Shown piece by piece: positions 1 to 12,005 of a stretch of 64,000 bases of DNA. The first letter of the stretch is position 1; every line of letters begins with the position of its first letter. The DNA is taken from positions 631,583-695,582 of the forward strand of contig VZQC01005766.1 in the NCBI GenBank assembly GCA_009823505.1, written 5' to 3'. This DNA comes from Rhizomys pruinosus. Its lineage: Eukaryota; Chordata; Mammalia; Rodentia; Spalacidae. A program made the position numbers and the translations under genes. The notes below the pieces were generated by a model. It was given only the letters and a program-made list of their open reading frames with translations, did no database searches and was not told the origin of the DNA.

Positions 1-738
1 AGTGCTTGAAAACAATTGCTAGGGCAATAGGCAATAAAAGGAAATTAAAGGAGTACCAATTGGAAAAGGGGAAGTCAAACTATCCTTTTTTTGTTGATGA
101 TATGATTGTTTTACTTAAGGATGCTAAAAACTCCACTAAAAACGTCCTAGAAATGATTAACAGCTTCAGCAAAGAGTGGCAGGATACAAAATTAATCGTC
201 AAAAATAAATGGCCTTTCTTTACACCAAGAACAAACAACTGAGAAGAATTTCAAAGAGACCTTCCCACTACCCAATCACGATAGACTCAAAAACAATAAA
301 ATACCTGGAAAAAACCTAACCAAAGAATACAAGGATATCTACCACAAGAATTTTAAACTTTAAAGAAAGAAATTGAAGAGGACAGCAAAGATGGAAAAAC
401 CTCCCATGCTCATGGATTGGGAAAATCTAACACTGTAAAAATGTACATTGTTACCGAAACTCTGTATAGATTTAGCGCAATTCCAAACAATATCCCTAAG
501 AGTTTCTTCACAGGCTTGGAAAAAAAGTCCTTAAATTCATTTGGAAAAAAAAACAAGAAACACCCCGAATAGAGAGTATAGCCAAAACAACCCGGAGTAA
601 AAAGAGGTACAACAGCAGGGATCTCTACACCAGACTTCAAACTACACTACAGGGCGATTATTTATAAAAACAGCCTGGTACTGGCAAAACGTGACCTGGT
701 TGACCAATGGAACAAACTGAAGATCCAAATCTGAGCAC
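1..738 (+). repeat. Direct duplication, copy A (partner 8663-9400)
   Basis: Every base I compared from 1 to 738 matches 8663-9400, an offset of 8662. The match breaks at 739 (ctgagcac|cat versus ctgagcac|ata). Beyond that the two copies remain homologous L1 but differ by many indels. An exact match followed abruptly by noisy divergence looks more like assembly or gap-fill behaviour than two independent L1 insertions. Confidence 0.9.
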
Positions 739-1852
739 CATACAATTTCAGACACCATCTTATATTTGAATGGGGGCCAAGAAGCCACACAATGGAGAAC
801 AGCATCTTCAGCAAGTGGTGTTGGCAACAACATGGGATCATCCACTTGGTAGAAAATGAAATAAACCCCTAACTCCTTGCCCTGTACAAAGTCAACGCCA
901 GCATGGATCAAGACCTCAACGATGAAACCCAAACTCTGAAGGTAGATGAGAAAAAGTTGGAAGCAGACTATAAGACATAGCAATAGAAAAAAAAAAGAAC
1001 TTAAAAAAGTAAGACATAGTCAAATTAAGGTCGACAATTGACAAATTTGGACCCCTTAAACTCAAAAGCTTCTGTACTCAAAAGAAACAATCAAGGGAAG
1101 TGCAGAGAAATCCCACAGGTGGGAGGAAACCTTCACGGCAGATAACATCTGACAAGCATTTGATTTCCAGAATATAAAAACTATACTCAAAAAACAAAAA
1201 ATAAACGAAAACAAATGACCCACTCAATAGAATGGAATCAAAGAACTGAACCGAGACTTCACAGTGAGAGATTAGAGCTGTCTGAGAAAAACTCAAGAAT
1301 TGTCCAACATCACTTAATCATTAAAGAAATGCAAATCAAAACCACTTTAAGATCATCTTACTCCAATAAGACTTGCTTAGGATTAGCAGAGAAACAAATG
1401 AATCAAGTGCTGGAAGGTTGTGGGGAAATGGGGACACACTCATCCACTGCGTGCGTGAATGTATACCTCTAGAGCCACTATGGAAGCAGTGGAGAACCTG
1501 ACTTTGAAGAACTTGAAATGAACTTGCCACCAGACCCAGCCATACCATCTCCTGGGCATTGTACCCTCAAGACTACAACCCACCACCAGAGATACATGCA
1601 AGGCAGTGTTATTTCAGCATCTCTTCCAGATAGCAAGAGAGCTGGAACGCATCCAAATGCCCCCAACTGATGAGTGGATTATGAAGAAAAAATGTGGTAC
1701 ATTTCCTACACATGCAGTTCTTAGCAGCAGTAAAGAAAGACAAAAAAAGAGAAATGAGTTTAGGAAAAATGGCTGGAGCTAGAGGACATCATGCTGGTGA
1801 AAAGTAAACATCGGTCCCAGAAAAACAAACGAGACATGGTTAGTCCCTCATC
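1..1852 (+). pseudogene. L1 ORF2 remnant (reverse transcriptase to C-terminus)
   Basis: ORF2p is the L1 endonuclease/reverse transcriptase that drives target-primed reverse transcription in the nucleus. Bases 6-242 stay open and encode the RT catalytic block with FVDDMIV, in the place where L1 elements normally have an F/Y-A-D-D core, so the alanine has become valine. Downstream the frame shifts repeatedly. Recognisable C-terminal pieces follow, including segments matching the 'KSWN' and 'WIEKMWY' type region seen intact at 63312-64000. It cannot make a working protein. The identical 5' part at 8663-9400 has the same open piece. Confidence 0.85.
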
Positions 1853-2069
1853 TATGGATGCTAGTCCAAATTACCCAGTTTAATGTATTCCTGTGCATGG
1901 CCCTTGAGTTTTGTCCAAAGCAGTTGTGGAGTGATGCATATGGAAACAAAGCAACAACAAACACAACAACAACAACAATGACAACAGAAAGGACTGCATA
2001 GAACTGACTGGAACAGTGAAATTCTGCGCAAAACAGTCAACTTCCCATGGAAAAAAAAAAAAAAAAAAA

Positions 2070-2999
2070 GAATGAGGACTAGTGATTTTGTACCATGTTC
2101 TTCTACCTACTACTACAAAGTCATGGAGAATAATCCTAGTACCAGAATTCTTAAAAAACTTTCCCTTTGTCTTTTCTTGTTTATTTTTGAAAACTATACT
2201 TCTCGTGAAGTTTTTTGGCTATCATTTTCATGATTTAGCTTCCTCATCTACTAGGTATGTAGTGAGTACATACAGCAGCAGAGTAATGAAGCCTCTGGCT
2301 GCCTTAAACATCAGTCATTGTGGGAGAGGTGTATATGTAGTGTCCTAAACTTTGTTAAGGCCAAGAAAGGCAGGAGAGAAAAAAGCAAACCCATCTATTC
2401 AGTTTATATTAATATCATTGCACTTTCTTCCTAGTTGATGCCTATGAAAAATTCTTAGTTTTTACATTAGATTAAACTTATACATCTCTTGTTTTGTCTT
2501 TATATATTTTAAGAGTATTTTAGTCTGAAGCTTGTGTGACTGCCACCCACAAAATAGTAGATGTATTTGAGTTGAACAAATTTGGACTTCAATATTTGAA
2601 AGAAAACACACCCTCCAGTAATTTTTATGCCTGAAGATCCAGAAAATATTCCCATTTATTGAAAGAAAAATAATCTCAATCCATAAATATAATTTTACAA
2701 AGGAAAATATGCAGTGCTATTTAATGTTTATTTAATAATCAAAGGGTATTTTGAAATATTCTTTTCCAAAGTTAGTAATATGTGATAGGAATAAGTGACA
2801 GAAAGTAGCTCATATCCTTTGCAGCAAATTACTTAAATGAATAAACTTAACCAATATGGAATGAGTAGTGTGTAAAGGCCTCCTACTTGATTTCACATCT
2901 TTGCTCCTGATTTTCTAGATTATCAGTGTTATTTATAATCTTCCTTCCTAATTTTAATATTTTAGAAATAATTAAAAAACGAAGCCCTTGATTATGATT
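2070..2999. other. Unassigned AT-rich sequence
   Basis: No SINE, LINE or conserved reading frame is recognisable. The 88-codon frame at 2082-2348 has no family resemblance and sits in low-complexity AT-rich DNA, so it is not called a gene. Confidence 0.5.
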
Positions 3000-3300
3000 A
3001 GAATGCTTTTTAAAAATTATACCCTGGGAAGCAAACTTAATTTTTACGTTAAATCATCTTAAAGAGAATGCTACAAGGTGATACTGTACAACAGAGAAAT
3101 TATAGAGAACATTTGTATGTGTCAATCCCAAAGTTCTTGCTCTACAGATTTTATGTAAAGCAAATGTGGGCAACAGCGAATTATATCTCCATTTAATTCA
3201 GATGCATTACCATTTTTATCAGATTCTGTAAACCAATGTTGTTTAATATAGCATCAATAAAAAAAGAAAAAAATATTAAAGGGAACAAAACGACAAAAGA
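3000..3300 (-). mobile_element. ERV leader-like fragment, third copy of the 45.1-46.4 kb / 59.7-61.1 kb family
   Basis: The segment resembles 60900-61140 in the same orientation. Shared strings include 'acaaggtgatac', 'agagaacatttgt' and 'tgggaagcaaacttaat' (with 'tgggaaggaaacttaat' at the partner). It also resembles the reverse complement of 45090-45260. Because the partners are the long AT-rich leader of an ERV read on the - strand at 61 kb, this piece is read as - strand too. Continuation into gag below 3000 was not seen. Confidence 0.55.
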
Positions 3301-3715
3301 AACTTGTTTTTAAAAAAGAGGGGAATGAGTGAGACAGTAAATTTTTGCCCTAAATAGCAAACTTCTGCGTTGAAATTTTAAAAAAGGAGTGAGCAAATGA
3401 TGTACGACAGATATGGGCAGAAAGGCAATGATCTGCCTGGAGGGGTGGGGATCGGAGGTCAAGTGGTCTAATTTTAGTAAGAAATTTTGTATGCATGTGC
3501 ACATTCTCCATTCAAGAATATTTTACACCGTAACACACTATTACACAGCTGTAGATACAACTCCGTGGCAAGTGCCACTGTTGAGTTTTAGACATAAAAT
3601 TTGGGAATCTTTTTTGTAGTGATAACTGGAACCGCAAGGGAGTTACCGGAAATAGGGAAATAGAAGAAAGGGAGAGAGTAGGGGGAGGAGCAGAAGGAGG
3701 GTGCTGAGAAGGGTG
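3301..3715. other. Unassigned sequence
   Basis: Nothing recognisable. It contains a purine-rich patch at about 3645-3715 just upstream of the B1. Short frames here are not supported. Confidence 0.4.
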
Positions 3716-3845
3716 GGGCTGGTGCAACACCTTTAATCGTAGTACTTGGGAGCAGAGGCAGGCAGATCTCGTGTTCAGGGGCAAGGCCAGGTGGGTCTAC
3801 AGAGTGAGTTTCCAGGCCAGCTGGGATACCCTGTCTCAAAAATGA
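3716..3845 (+). mobile_element. B1 SINE, degenerate
   Basis: The typical B1 order is present: 'cacctttaatc', 'acttgggagcagaggcaggcag', 'gtctacagagtgagtttcc', 'ccctgtctcaaaaa'. Several single-base gains and losses distinguish it from the cleaner B1 at 24947. Its 7SL-type pol III box A and box B regions are decayed. Confidence 0.85.
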
Positions 3846-4749
3846 TCAAAAAAGAAAAAAAATCAAAATCTAATAAAATAAATATTCCTTGCCTTTCATT
3901 ACCCCTTACATTAAAAAAGAATCCAACATAAAAATAATAATAATCCGCCATTCTTTTTCCCTCGTTGAAGTTTGTGGTCAGTTTGTTTATTTTTTTTTTG
4001 TTATTTTTTTTTTTTTTCACAGCAATAGACTGTAACCAGGAAGAAGTTACTACAGGATCAGATGTAATTTTAAATTATCAGTGGATTTTTGGGCCTTTTT
4101 CCTACCCTTCCATATATTTCAATTAAAATTTCTCCCAAATTACACTTGAATTTTATTACCCTTTTTCTTTCCAATCGCAATTTAGTCTATTTTGCTGTTT
4201 TTTTTATGACTCTTTTACGTCGATCTTCTTGTAAATTAAACACATAACCTCTCACCCTTCTCCCACTAGCACACAGGAAACCCTCCCCCCGGGAGCGGTC
4301 GCGCAAGGAATATGACTCCTTTATGGTGTGATGAGATTTATGTCTTGTAGAGTACTCTTTATCTTCACTTTATTGTACTACTACTCCTGCCATGCATATT
4401 TACTTTCGCTGTATTCCCATGCATCGTTCTTTTGAGCTTTCACCTCTCTAAATTTTGCCTATTAATGGAATTCAATATGATATGACAACACATGCATATA
4501 GCATGGACTTATCACATCCAGCCTACCTTTAACCACCTCCTGTCCTCAAGCTGTCTCAAATTAGCATGTTTTTCTTATATGAAAGGAGGTATAGTAGTAC
4601 ATATCATAACCTAGAATTTAGGTAGCAGAATTGTAGACCAGCCTGTCCATCATCGGCCCACCCATGTATCAACCATATCTTCTGTTCCGACTACGCGCTC
4701 AAGCCCATGTATCTGTGCATTAAGTTTAGTTCTTTTGCTTTTGTTGTTT
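3846..4749. other. Unassigned sequence, A-rich then T-rich at its left end
   Basis: A-rich bases 3846-3935 may be the tail of the preceding B1. A T-rich run follows at 3988-4018. The remainder (4020-4749) shows no repeat family, gene or RNA that I recognise. Confidence 0.4.
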
Positions 4750-4966
4750 TGAGAGCCCCCCCCCCCCCAGAGCATAGGCACGCGGACACTTTAACGGGGA
4801 GGTGGGTTCCTTCTCCCACCCTTCCCCCACCTTCTTCGTCTCCAGGCTGTTTTGGGTTTCTTTTTTCGTCTTTTCATTTCGTCTGTCACGGTTCCACGTT
4901 TCATGATAGCTATTTCGGCTCTAAGCTTTTCTGGCGCCAGTTCATCCCTCGCGCAGTTATCTAGGA

Positions 4967-5240
4967 GATTTCCCTAGACCAGCTCAGGCAAGAGCAGGTA
5001 GGTAGGCAGCAGCTGAGTAAGGTGCTTCAGCAAGGCTGCTTGTTGATTGATTTCATCTAGTTAATCTGTTAATCCAGTGACTGATTTCATCCAGTTAATC
5101 CATTAATCCATTTCTCTTTGGCTTAATTGGCTTTTGTGTCCTGTGGGGGCAAAGTTGTCCTCCCACCTGGTATAAAAGGTGGGGTTGTTTCAGTCTCCAT
5201 CTGAGATCTCCCAAGACCAGCTCAGGCAAGTAACAGGTGT
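4967..5240 (+). promoter_or_regulatory. L1 5'UTR with two copies of a promoter-like module and a TATA-like motif
   Basis: The phrase 'gagatttccctagaccagctcaggcaag' near 4967 recurs as 'gagatctcccaagaccagctcaggcaag' near 5203, a spacing of about 236 bases. A shorter repeat 'tgatttcatctagttaatc' / 'tgatttcatccagttaatc' lies between them. A TATA-like 'tataaaagg' occurs at 5171-5179. Tandem 5'UTR monomers are a known feature of rodent L1 promoters. Assignment of promoter function here is by position and repeat structure only. Confidence 0.55.
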
Positions 5241-5399
5241 CAGGGCACAGGCTAAAAAGCCCACCCACAGTCCTGTCGTCCATCCCCATGCCCCCCCACC
5301 AACTGGGATTACAAAGGCATCTGAAGAGAACAAGCAAAAGAAGCCTTCAACACAGTGAAGAGCATTTGGGACTTTACATTAGAATACAGACAAGGAGAA

Positions 5400-6545
5400 C
5401 CTCAAGATGGCCAGAGACAGAAATACAGACAGCACAGAAAGGGGCAGAGTAATCCAGAATCCCGCACAAAGCTCATACAACCCTATGGAAATTCCTACAC
5501 TGGGATCCCCATAGGGATGGCCCAGGACACATATCAGAAACACAATTGGGAACATATTTAAAGAAATGCAAAATTATAAGAGCAAATCAAAGAAACTAGA
5601 AAATAGAATAAGAATCAAGAAAGACATAGAGAGAGAGAATGACAAACTCCCACAAGGAAATAGAAACACTGAAAGGATCCCATGCTGAAAAAGATAAGGA
5701 AGACAAGCAGCGAAGCAAAGAGCTGGCTAACGGGAAGAGATTGAGAAAGCTGCAAAAATAGTAGAAATACTAAAAAATCAGAAGAGGAAATGAAAAAGGA
5801 ATCAAACACTCTTCCAATCAAGAGGAAAGGAGTGGAAAAAGACCCAGAACAGAATGGAGGAGCAGAACAAGAATATCAGACCTGGAAGATAACACAGAAC
5901 AACTAAAATCATCAATGAAAGAATTATGAAAAATTTTAAAAAACACAAAAGTGGAACAAACAGAACTGTTGGACACTATGAAAAGATCGAAGCTCTGCAT
6001 CATAGGAATACAGGAAGGAGAGTAATCCTCCCAAGGAATGGTATTGATCAGATCTTCACAGAACAATAGATGAATCTTCCTCAGAAACTAAAAAAAAGAC
6101 AAACCATACAAATACAAGAAGCACATTAGAACTCCAAAAACAGACAAAATCAGAAAAAATTCGTCCACACCACGTCATGAGTTAAAATGCCTAGACACCG
6201 CAAACAAAACAAAATCCTTAAAGCCACAAAGGAAAAACAAAGGGGTTTGACCTATAAGGGGAAACCGGTATCAGAAGTACAACTGACTTCTCGATTCAAA
6301 CTATGAAAGCAAGAAGACCTGGAGCAAAGCATTCCCAGTGTTAAAGGACATAGATGCCAACCCAGGTATACTATACCGATACCCAGTAAAAATGTCAATT
6401 AAGTTGAAGGAGAAGGAAAAAAGCTCCATGACATGAACAACTTTAAAGAATACATTGTCCGGAAAACCAACCCTTCCAGAGAATTACTTGAGCATTCAAA
6501 GGACAGAAGAAAGGAGGGCAACCAACTCCAGGCAACCTAGAAAAA
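5400..6545 (+). pseudogene. L1 ORF1 remnant (copy 1)
   Basis: ORF1p is the L1 RNA-binding chaperone: an N-terminal coiled coil, a central RRM and a C-terminal domain, forming trimers in the L1 ribonucleoprotein. Here the coiled-coil region (about 5580-5880, lysine/glutamate rich) is followed by the part whose DNA reads 'cctataaggggaaaccggtatcagaag', matching the RNA-binding core of the L1 copies at 14.8 and 48.8 kb. The longest intact frames are under 90 codons because of frameshifts. About two 11-residue units are visible in the coiled coil near 5600-5660. Confidence 0.75.
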
Positions 6546-6958
6546 GAAATCAATAAAACATAACGCAGAAGTAGAAACCTAAACCCAAACAGGCAAATGA
6601 ATAATAAGGCAAAAGGAACACAAACCTATCAGTCATAACATGAAATATTAATGGGCTAAATTCCCCAATCGAAAGACATAGACTGGGAGATTGATTAGGA
6701 AACAGAATCCTCGATATGCGTCTATAAGAAACACATCTTACTTTCAAGGAAAGGCACACCACTAAAGTGAAAGGATGGAAAAAATAGTCCAAGCAAATGG
6801 TACCAAAAAAGAAAGCAGGTGTTGCTATTTTAAAATATCAGACAAAATATACTTCAAAGAAAAAGAAATCAGAAGAGACAAAGAAGAAGGCCCATTATAT
6901 TTTTATCAAAGGAACAATTCACCAAGAAAGAAGAAGGAAGAGAGATTTTCAATTATGA

Positions 6959-6964
6959 ATATAT

Positions 6965-6997
<33 letters not shown>
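6959..6997. repeat. (AT)n microsatellite inside L1 ORF2
   Basis: In the L1s at 15.5 and 49.4 kb the same place reads only 'gaatatatatgcacc' or 'aatatttatgcacc'. Here it is a roughly 39-base AT run. Confidence 0.85.
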
Positions 6998-8050
6998 CCC
7001 AAACTCTGGTGCAGCACCAAACTTTATAAAGAAATTCCTTCAGGACCACAAGTCACAGATAACCCCAGTACACTCAGAGCAGAGATGATCAAATACTCCA
7101 CTGAGTCCTTTTGATAGGTTAACAGGCAAGAAGAAACAGAGAGACATATGAACAAAATGATGAACACCAAATGGAACCATAGAACCTCTACCGGAATATC
7201 CACCTTAATACTTAAGAGAATAACACTTTCTACTCCATCGCCCCAGAGAACAGGCCTCCAAAATCGGCCACATGTTGGGACACAGAAAAACCTCCACTAA
7301 TACAAAAAGATTAAAATATTTTCATGCATTCTATCAGACCACAGGGCAAATAAAGCTCAACTCAACACCAGAACAAGCCCTACTTGCCTACAAGAACACA
7401 TGGAGACATGGAGACTAAACAACACACGCTTGAATAATGAATGGGCCAGGAAGAATTAAAGAAAAGAAATAAAAGCATTTTCTGGAACTGAATGACAATG
7501 ACAATACAACACAAACAAACCTGCGATACCTTAAAAGCAGTCCTAAGAGGAAGTTTAATAGCCCTGGTGACTACATTAGAAAAACAAAAGAGCACAAGTG
7601 AAATCCTAACACTACAGCTAAAGCACTTGAGAGGCAAACAACAGATGAATGAACCCTAAAGGCAACAGACAGAAGAAAAATAACAAAAATCAGAGCAGAA
7701 ATCAAAGAAAACAATACAAAAAACAATGAATCAAAAAGTCAAGTCCATGAAAAGAATAAACAAAGAGAACAACTCTAGCCCAGTTAAAACCAAAAGAAAG
7801 AAAAACAGCTCCCAAATCAGTTAATCCATGAGCAAAAGGGGAAATATCACAACAGACAAGGGAAAAGATCCAGAAAATCATACGGGAAGACTTTAAGAAC
7901 CTATACTCTAAACCAAGTTTGACAATCTAGAAGAAATGGATTAATATCTGAATCCTGGGAATCACCAAAGCTCAAACCAAGAAGAGATCGACAGCTTAAA
8001 TAGACTCATAACACATGTAGAAATGGAGATTTAATAAGAAAACCTCCCAA

Positions 8051-8052
<2 letters not shown>

Positions 8053-8084
<32 letters not shown>
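8053..8084. repeat. 32-base A homopolymer inside L1 ORF2
   Basis: The run replaces the short 'actaaaaaatacc' or 'actaaaaaaggcc' of the other copies (16621 and 50750 regions), just before the PGPDGF-type RT motif. Either genuine slippage or a sequencing and assembly artefact. Confidence 0.85.
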
Positions 8085-8086
<2 letters not shown>

Positions 8087-8662
8087 AATCCCAGGCCCAT
8101 AGATGGTTTCCCTGCAGAATTCTATAAACATGTCAAAAAGCCTACAACCATTAATACTGAACTGTTTTAGAAGGATACAATCAGAGGAATTCTCCCAAAT
8201 TACTTATATGAAGCCAGCATCACTCTATCACTAAAACCAGGCAATCTTCCTTATGAATACAGAATGCCAAAATTCGAAACAGGATACTGGCAAATCGCAA
8301 TACAGACCCCCACATCAAGAAGATCATCCATCATGACCAATTTTGATTCATACCAGAGATGCAGGGATGGTTCAACATAGGAAAATCATTAAATATCATA
8401 AAGCATATAAATGGAATAAAGAAAAAAACACACATCATCATCATCTCAAATTGATGCTGAAAAAGCCTTTGACAAAATCCAGCAATCCCTTCATCTTAAA
8501 GTCCTGAAGGAATTGGATTGGAGGGATCATTCCTCAATGTTAATCAAAGCCATATCAGGAAAACCACAGCCAATATCATCCTAAATGGGGAAAATGACAG
8601 AATAATTCCCTTTAAAGGGAGAAACCGGCAAGGCTTGCCCCTGTCACCACTCACTTCAATAT

Positions 8663-9400
8663 AGTGCTTGAAAACAATTGCTAGGGCAATAGGCAATAAA
8701 AGGAAATTAAAGGAGTACCAATTGGAAAAGGGGAAGTCAAACTATCCTTTTTTTGTTGATGATATGATTGTTTTACTTAAGGATGCTAAAAACTCCACTA
8801 AAAACGTCCTAGAAATGATTAACAGCTTCAGCAAAGAGTGGCAGGATACAAAATTAATCGTCAAAAATAAATGGCCTTTCTTTACACCAAGAACAAACAA
8901 CTGAGAAGAATTTCAAAGAGACCTTCCCACTACCCAATCACGATAGACTCAAAAACAATAAAATACCTGGAAAAAACCTAACCAAAGAATACAAGGATAT
9001 CTACCACAAGAATTTTAAACTTTAAAGAAAGAAATTGAAGAGGACAGCAAAGATGGAAAAACCTCCCATGCTCATGGATTGGGAAAATCTAACACTGTAA
9101 AAATGTACATTGTTACCGAAACTCTGTATAGATTTAGCGCAATTCCAAACAATATCCCTAAGAGTTTCTTCACAGGCTTGGAAAAAAAGTCCTTAAATTC
9201 ATTTGGAAAAAAAAACAAGAAACACCCCGAATAGAGAGTATAGCCAAAACAACCCGGAGTAAAAAGAGGTACAACAGCAGGGATCTCTACACCAGACTTC
9301 AAACTACACTACAGGGCGATTATTTATAAAAACAGCCTGGTACTGGCAAAACGTGACCTGGTTGACCAATGGAACAAACTGAAGATCCAAATCTGAGCAC
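8663..9400 (+). repeat. Direct duplication, copy B (partner 1-738)
   Basis: Identical to 1-738. It lies inside L1 copy 1 and covers the RT core and the following part of ORF2. Confidence 0.9.
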
Positions 9401-10923
9401 ATAACAATTTCAATCAACCATCTTATATTTGATATGGGGGCCAAGAAGACACAATGGAGAATAGACAGCATCTTCAGCAAGTTGGTGTTGGCAAAACTGG
9501 ATCACCACGGGTAGAAATGAAATTAAACCCCTACCCCTCTGCGCACTGTAGAAAAGTCAACGCCAGATGGATCAAAGACCTCAACATGAAACCCAAACTC
9601 TGAAGGAGATGAAGAAAAAGTTGACAGCAGACTATAAGACAAGCACCATATGTAAAGGACTTTCTAAGTCAGACAGTAGCTGCGCAAGACTTAAGGTCAA
9701 CAATTGACAAATGGGACCCATTAAACTCAAAAGCTTCTGTACTCAAAAGAAACAATCAAAAGGGGAAGGAAGAGAAATCCCACAGAGTGGGGAGGAAACC
9801 TTCACTGCATAAACATCTGACAAAGCATTTGATTTCCAGAATATAATTAAACTATACTCAAAAAACAAAGATAAAGAAAACAAATGACCCACTCAATAGA
9901 ATGGATCAAAGAACTGAACAGAGACTTCACAGTGAGGATTAGAGATGGCTGAGAAACAAACTTAAGAATTGGTACAACATCATTAATCCATTAAGGAAAT
10001 GCAAATCAAAACCACTTTAAGATCATCTACTCCAATAAGACTTGCTTAGGATAAGAAAACAAATAATACCAAGTGCTGGAAGGTTTGTGGGGAAAGGGGA
10101 ACACTCATCCACTGCGTGGTGGGGAATGTATACAGCTTGTGCAGCCACTATGGAAGCAGTGTGAAACGCTTGAAACTCTTGAAAGAACTTGGAATGAACT
10201 TGCCAACCGACCCAGCCATACCACTCCGGCATGTACCCTCAAGACTCAACCCACCACAGAGATACATGAAAGGCCATGTGTTATTTCAGAATCTCTTCAC
10301 AATAGCAAAGAGCTGGAACGCATCCAAATACCCTCAACTGATGAGTGGATAGAGAAAATGTGGTAAACCTACACAATGCAGTTCTTATGCAGGCAGTAAA
10401 GAAAGACGAGATATCATGAGTTTTGCAGGAAAAATGGCTGGAGCTAGAGGACATCATGCTGAGGAAGTAACTCAGGTCCCAGAAAAACAAAGGACGAATG
10501 TTATCCCTCACCTATGGATGCTAGCACAAATTACCCATTGTAATTATTTCCTGTGCATGGCTCCTTGAGCTTTTGTCCCAAAGCAGTTGGGAGTGATGCA
10601 TATTGGAACAGACAATAAAATCAACAACAACAACAATGACAAGAGAAAGGACTGCAATAAAGAACTGACGGAAACAGTGAAATTCTGCGCAAAACAGTCA
10701 ACTTCCCATGGAAATGCTTGTACTCATGGATTATCACTTATAGCTAAAAATGAAAAAAAAAAAAACTGAGAGAAAGATGCAGGACAGTTATGGCAGAATG
10801 CATGATCTGGGATGGGGTGGGGGTGGGGGGGGGAGGGAAAGGGAAATAAGCCTGAACTGAATTGGAAAAAATGTATGAAATGCACAAAGCATTAATAAAA
10901 ACTAATTAAAAAAAATTATACCC

Positions 10924-11141
10924 TGGGATGGAGAGATAGCTCAGAGATTTAAGAACACTTGCTGCTCTTCCAGAACCGGATTCAATTCCCTGCACCCACA
11001 TGGCAGCTAACAACTATGTGTAACTCCAGTTCAAGGGGACCTAACGCCATCTTCTGTCCTTTTTGTGCTTTGCATGATATCCATGAACTTATATACATGC
11101 AAGCAATACATTCACACAAATAAAATGAAAATAATAAATAA
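10924..11141 (+). mobile_element. B2 SINE
   Basis: 'gatggagagatagctcagagatttaagaacacttgctgctcttcc' contains the tRNA-like A box, and 'ggattcaattccctgcacccacatggcagctaac' the B box region. An A-rich tail at 11100-11141 follows. Flanks 'aaaaaaattatacc' and 'aaaaaattatcct' look like a slightly decayed TSD, placing the insertion exactly at the 3' end of L1 copy 1. Confidence 0.9.
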
Positions 11142-11712
11142 AAAATTATCCTATATCCTGCTACTAGTCCTTTTACTTATATGGCCTAAATACATTTTAG
11201 ACCATTATTTAAAACAATCTTCAAGATCTCTGTATTCTCCAGTGTTCCCTGTTCACTCTCTCAGATGTCAGGCCTGCTCAAGTCACTTGGCTCCATGTAC
11301 CCCCACTCCACAAGACCTATGTGTTTCTCCTGAAACATGACTTCTCCTAATACAGCATTCCATGTCCAGATTCTCAAATCCCATTCACACTGGGATCATG
11401 GAACTCCTTGTAGGCTCCAGACTAATGAGTTCTTGCAGGCATGTGAGTTATCTCCAGACATATGATTTTCCAAATGAAAGCATTCCATATCTGTGGTACC
11501 AGCACTAACATCAGCTTGGATTGAACAGCAGCTCTGTGCATCACCTGAGTCCTGTGAGTTCTTCAACCCTAGGATTTCCTGTTCACATCCCACATTCTGG
11601 GTTTGTCTATGGTGCTGTACCCAAGTGCACCAATCAGACCTCTGAGCTCCCCAGCTCCACTATTCATTTTACCTTGTCCCACTCTCCAAGGCAAAAGTCA
11701 CTACATCTCATT
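11142..11712. other. Unassigned sequence
   Basis: Moderate-GC, non-repetitive in this window. No coding or repeat family recognised. The 60-90 codon frames here have no recognisable motifs. Confidence 0.4.
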
Positions 11713-12005
11713 AGATGAAAAAATGTTTGACAAAATCTAACATGTTTTCAGTGTAAAAGTCATGGAGATTCTAACGATACACAAGACCTATTTCAAAACA
11801 ATAAAGAAAATATGCAAAAAAATAATAAGAAAAGAATATATGCAGGAGATCCTTAGCCAACGCCCTATGAAATTGAGAGGAACTCAAAACAGTTATACTA
11901 AAATCAGGAACAAAGCAATATTCCACTCTCTATAGAGCCTGAAGTTTTAGATAGAGTGATAAGACAAGTGATTTGATAAAATATATTAAAATTGTAAAAG
12001 AAGAA

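Larger units (their letters stand above)
1..2069 (+). mobile_element. L1 LINE, 3' part (RT end of ORF2 and 3'UTR), copy 0
   Basis: The stretch carries the reverse-transcriptase core and C-terminal part of L1 ORF2, then the 3'UTR, and ends in a 19-base A run at 2051-2069. The first 738 bases are identical to 8663-9400. From 739 on, both copies carry frequent small insertions and deletions relative to each other and to the better L1 copies in this window, so no long frame survives. The 3' G-rich tract seen in other L1 copies is absent here. The 5' end lies outside the window. Identification as L1 is certain. Whether this is a real separate insertion or an assembly duplicate of the copy at 4750-10909 is open. 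Confidence 0.9.
6594..10524 (+). pseudogene. L1 ORF2 remnant (endonuclease, RT, C-terminus; copy 1)
   Basis: DNA matching the endonuclease start (6640-6740) is followed by the strand-homologous region around 'aaactctggtgcagcacc' near 7000, the 'atagatggtttccctgcagaattctataa' RT entry near 8100, the FVDDMIV block at 8668-8904, and the C-terminal region ending with a TAG near 10524. Many indels break the frame. An AT repeat (6959-6997) and a 32-base A run (8053-8084) sit inside coding sequence that is short in the other copies. It is non-functional as written. Confidence 0.8.
4750..10909 (+). mobile_element. L1 LINE, near full length but indel-ridden, copy 1
   Basis: Order: GC-rich 5' region with tandem modules, ORF1 remnant, ORF2 remnant, 3'UTR with G-rich tract (10802-10831), and the 3' end 'gcattaataaaaactaattaaaaaaa'. 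The exact 5' boundary is uncertain; a C run at 4756-4768 is the first sign. Compared with the L1s at 13.5-20.5 kb and 47-51 kb, this copy has unusually many single-base indels, an expanded A run (8053-8084) and an expanded AT run (6959-6997). This may reflect unpolished long-read sequence as much as evolutionary decay. Confidence 0.85.

Noticed and set aside
10924..11000. tRNA-like A and B boxes in B2 elements
   Set aside because: They belong to SINEs; no free-standing cloverleaf tRNA gene was found in the window.
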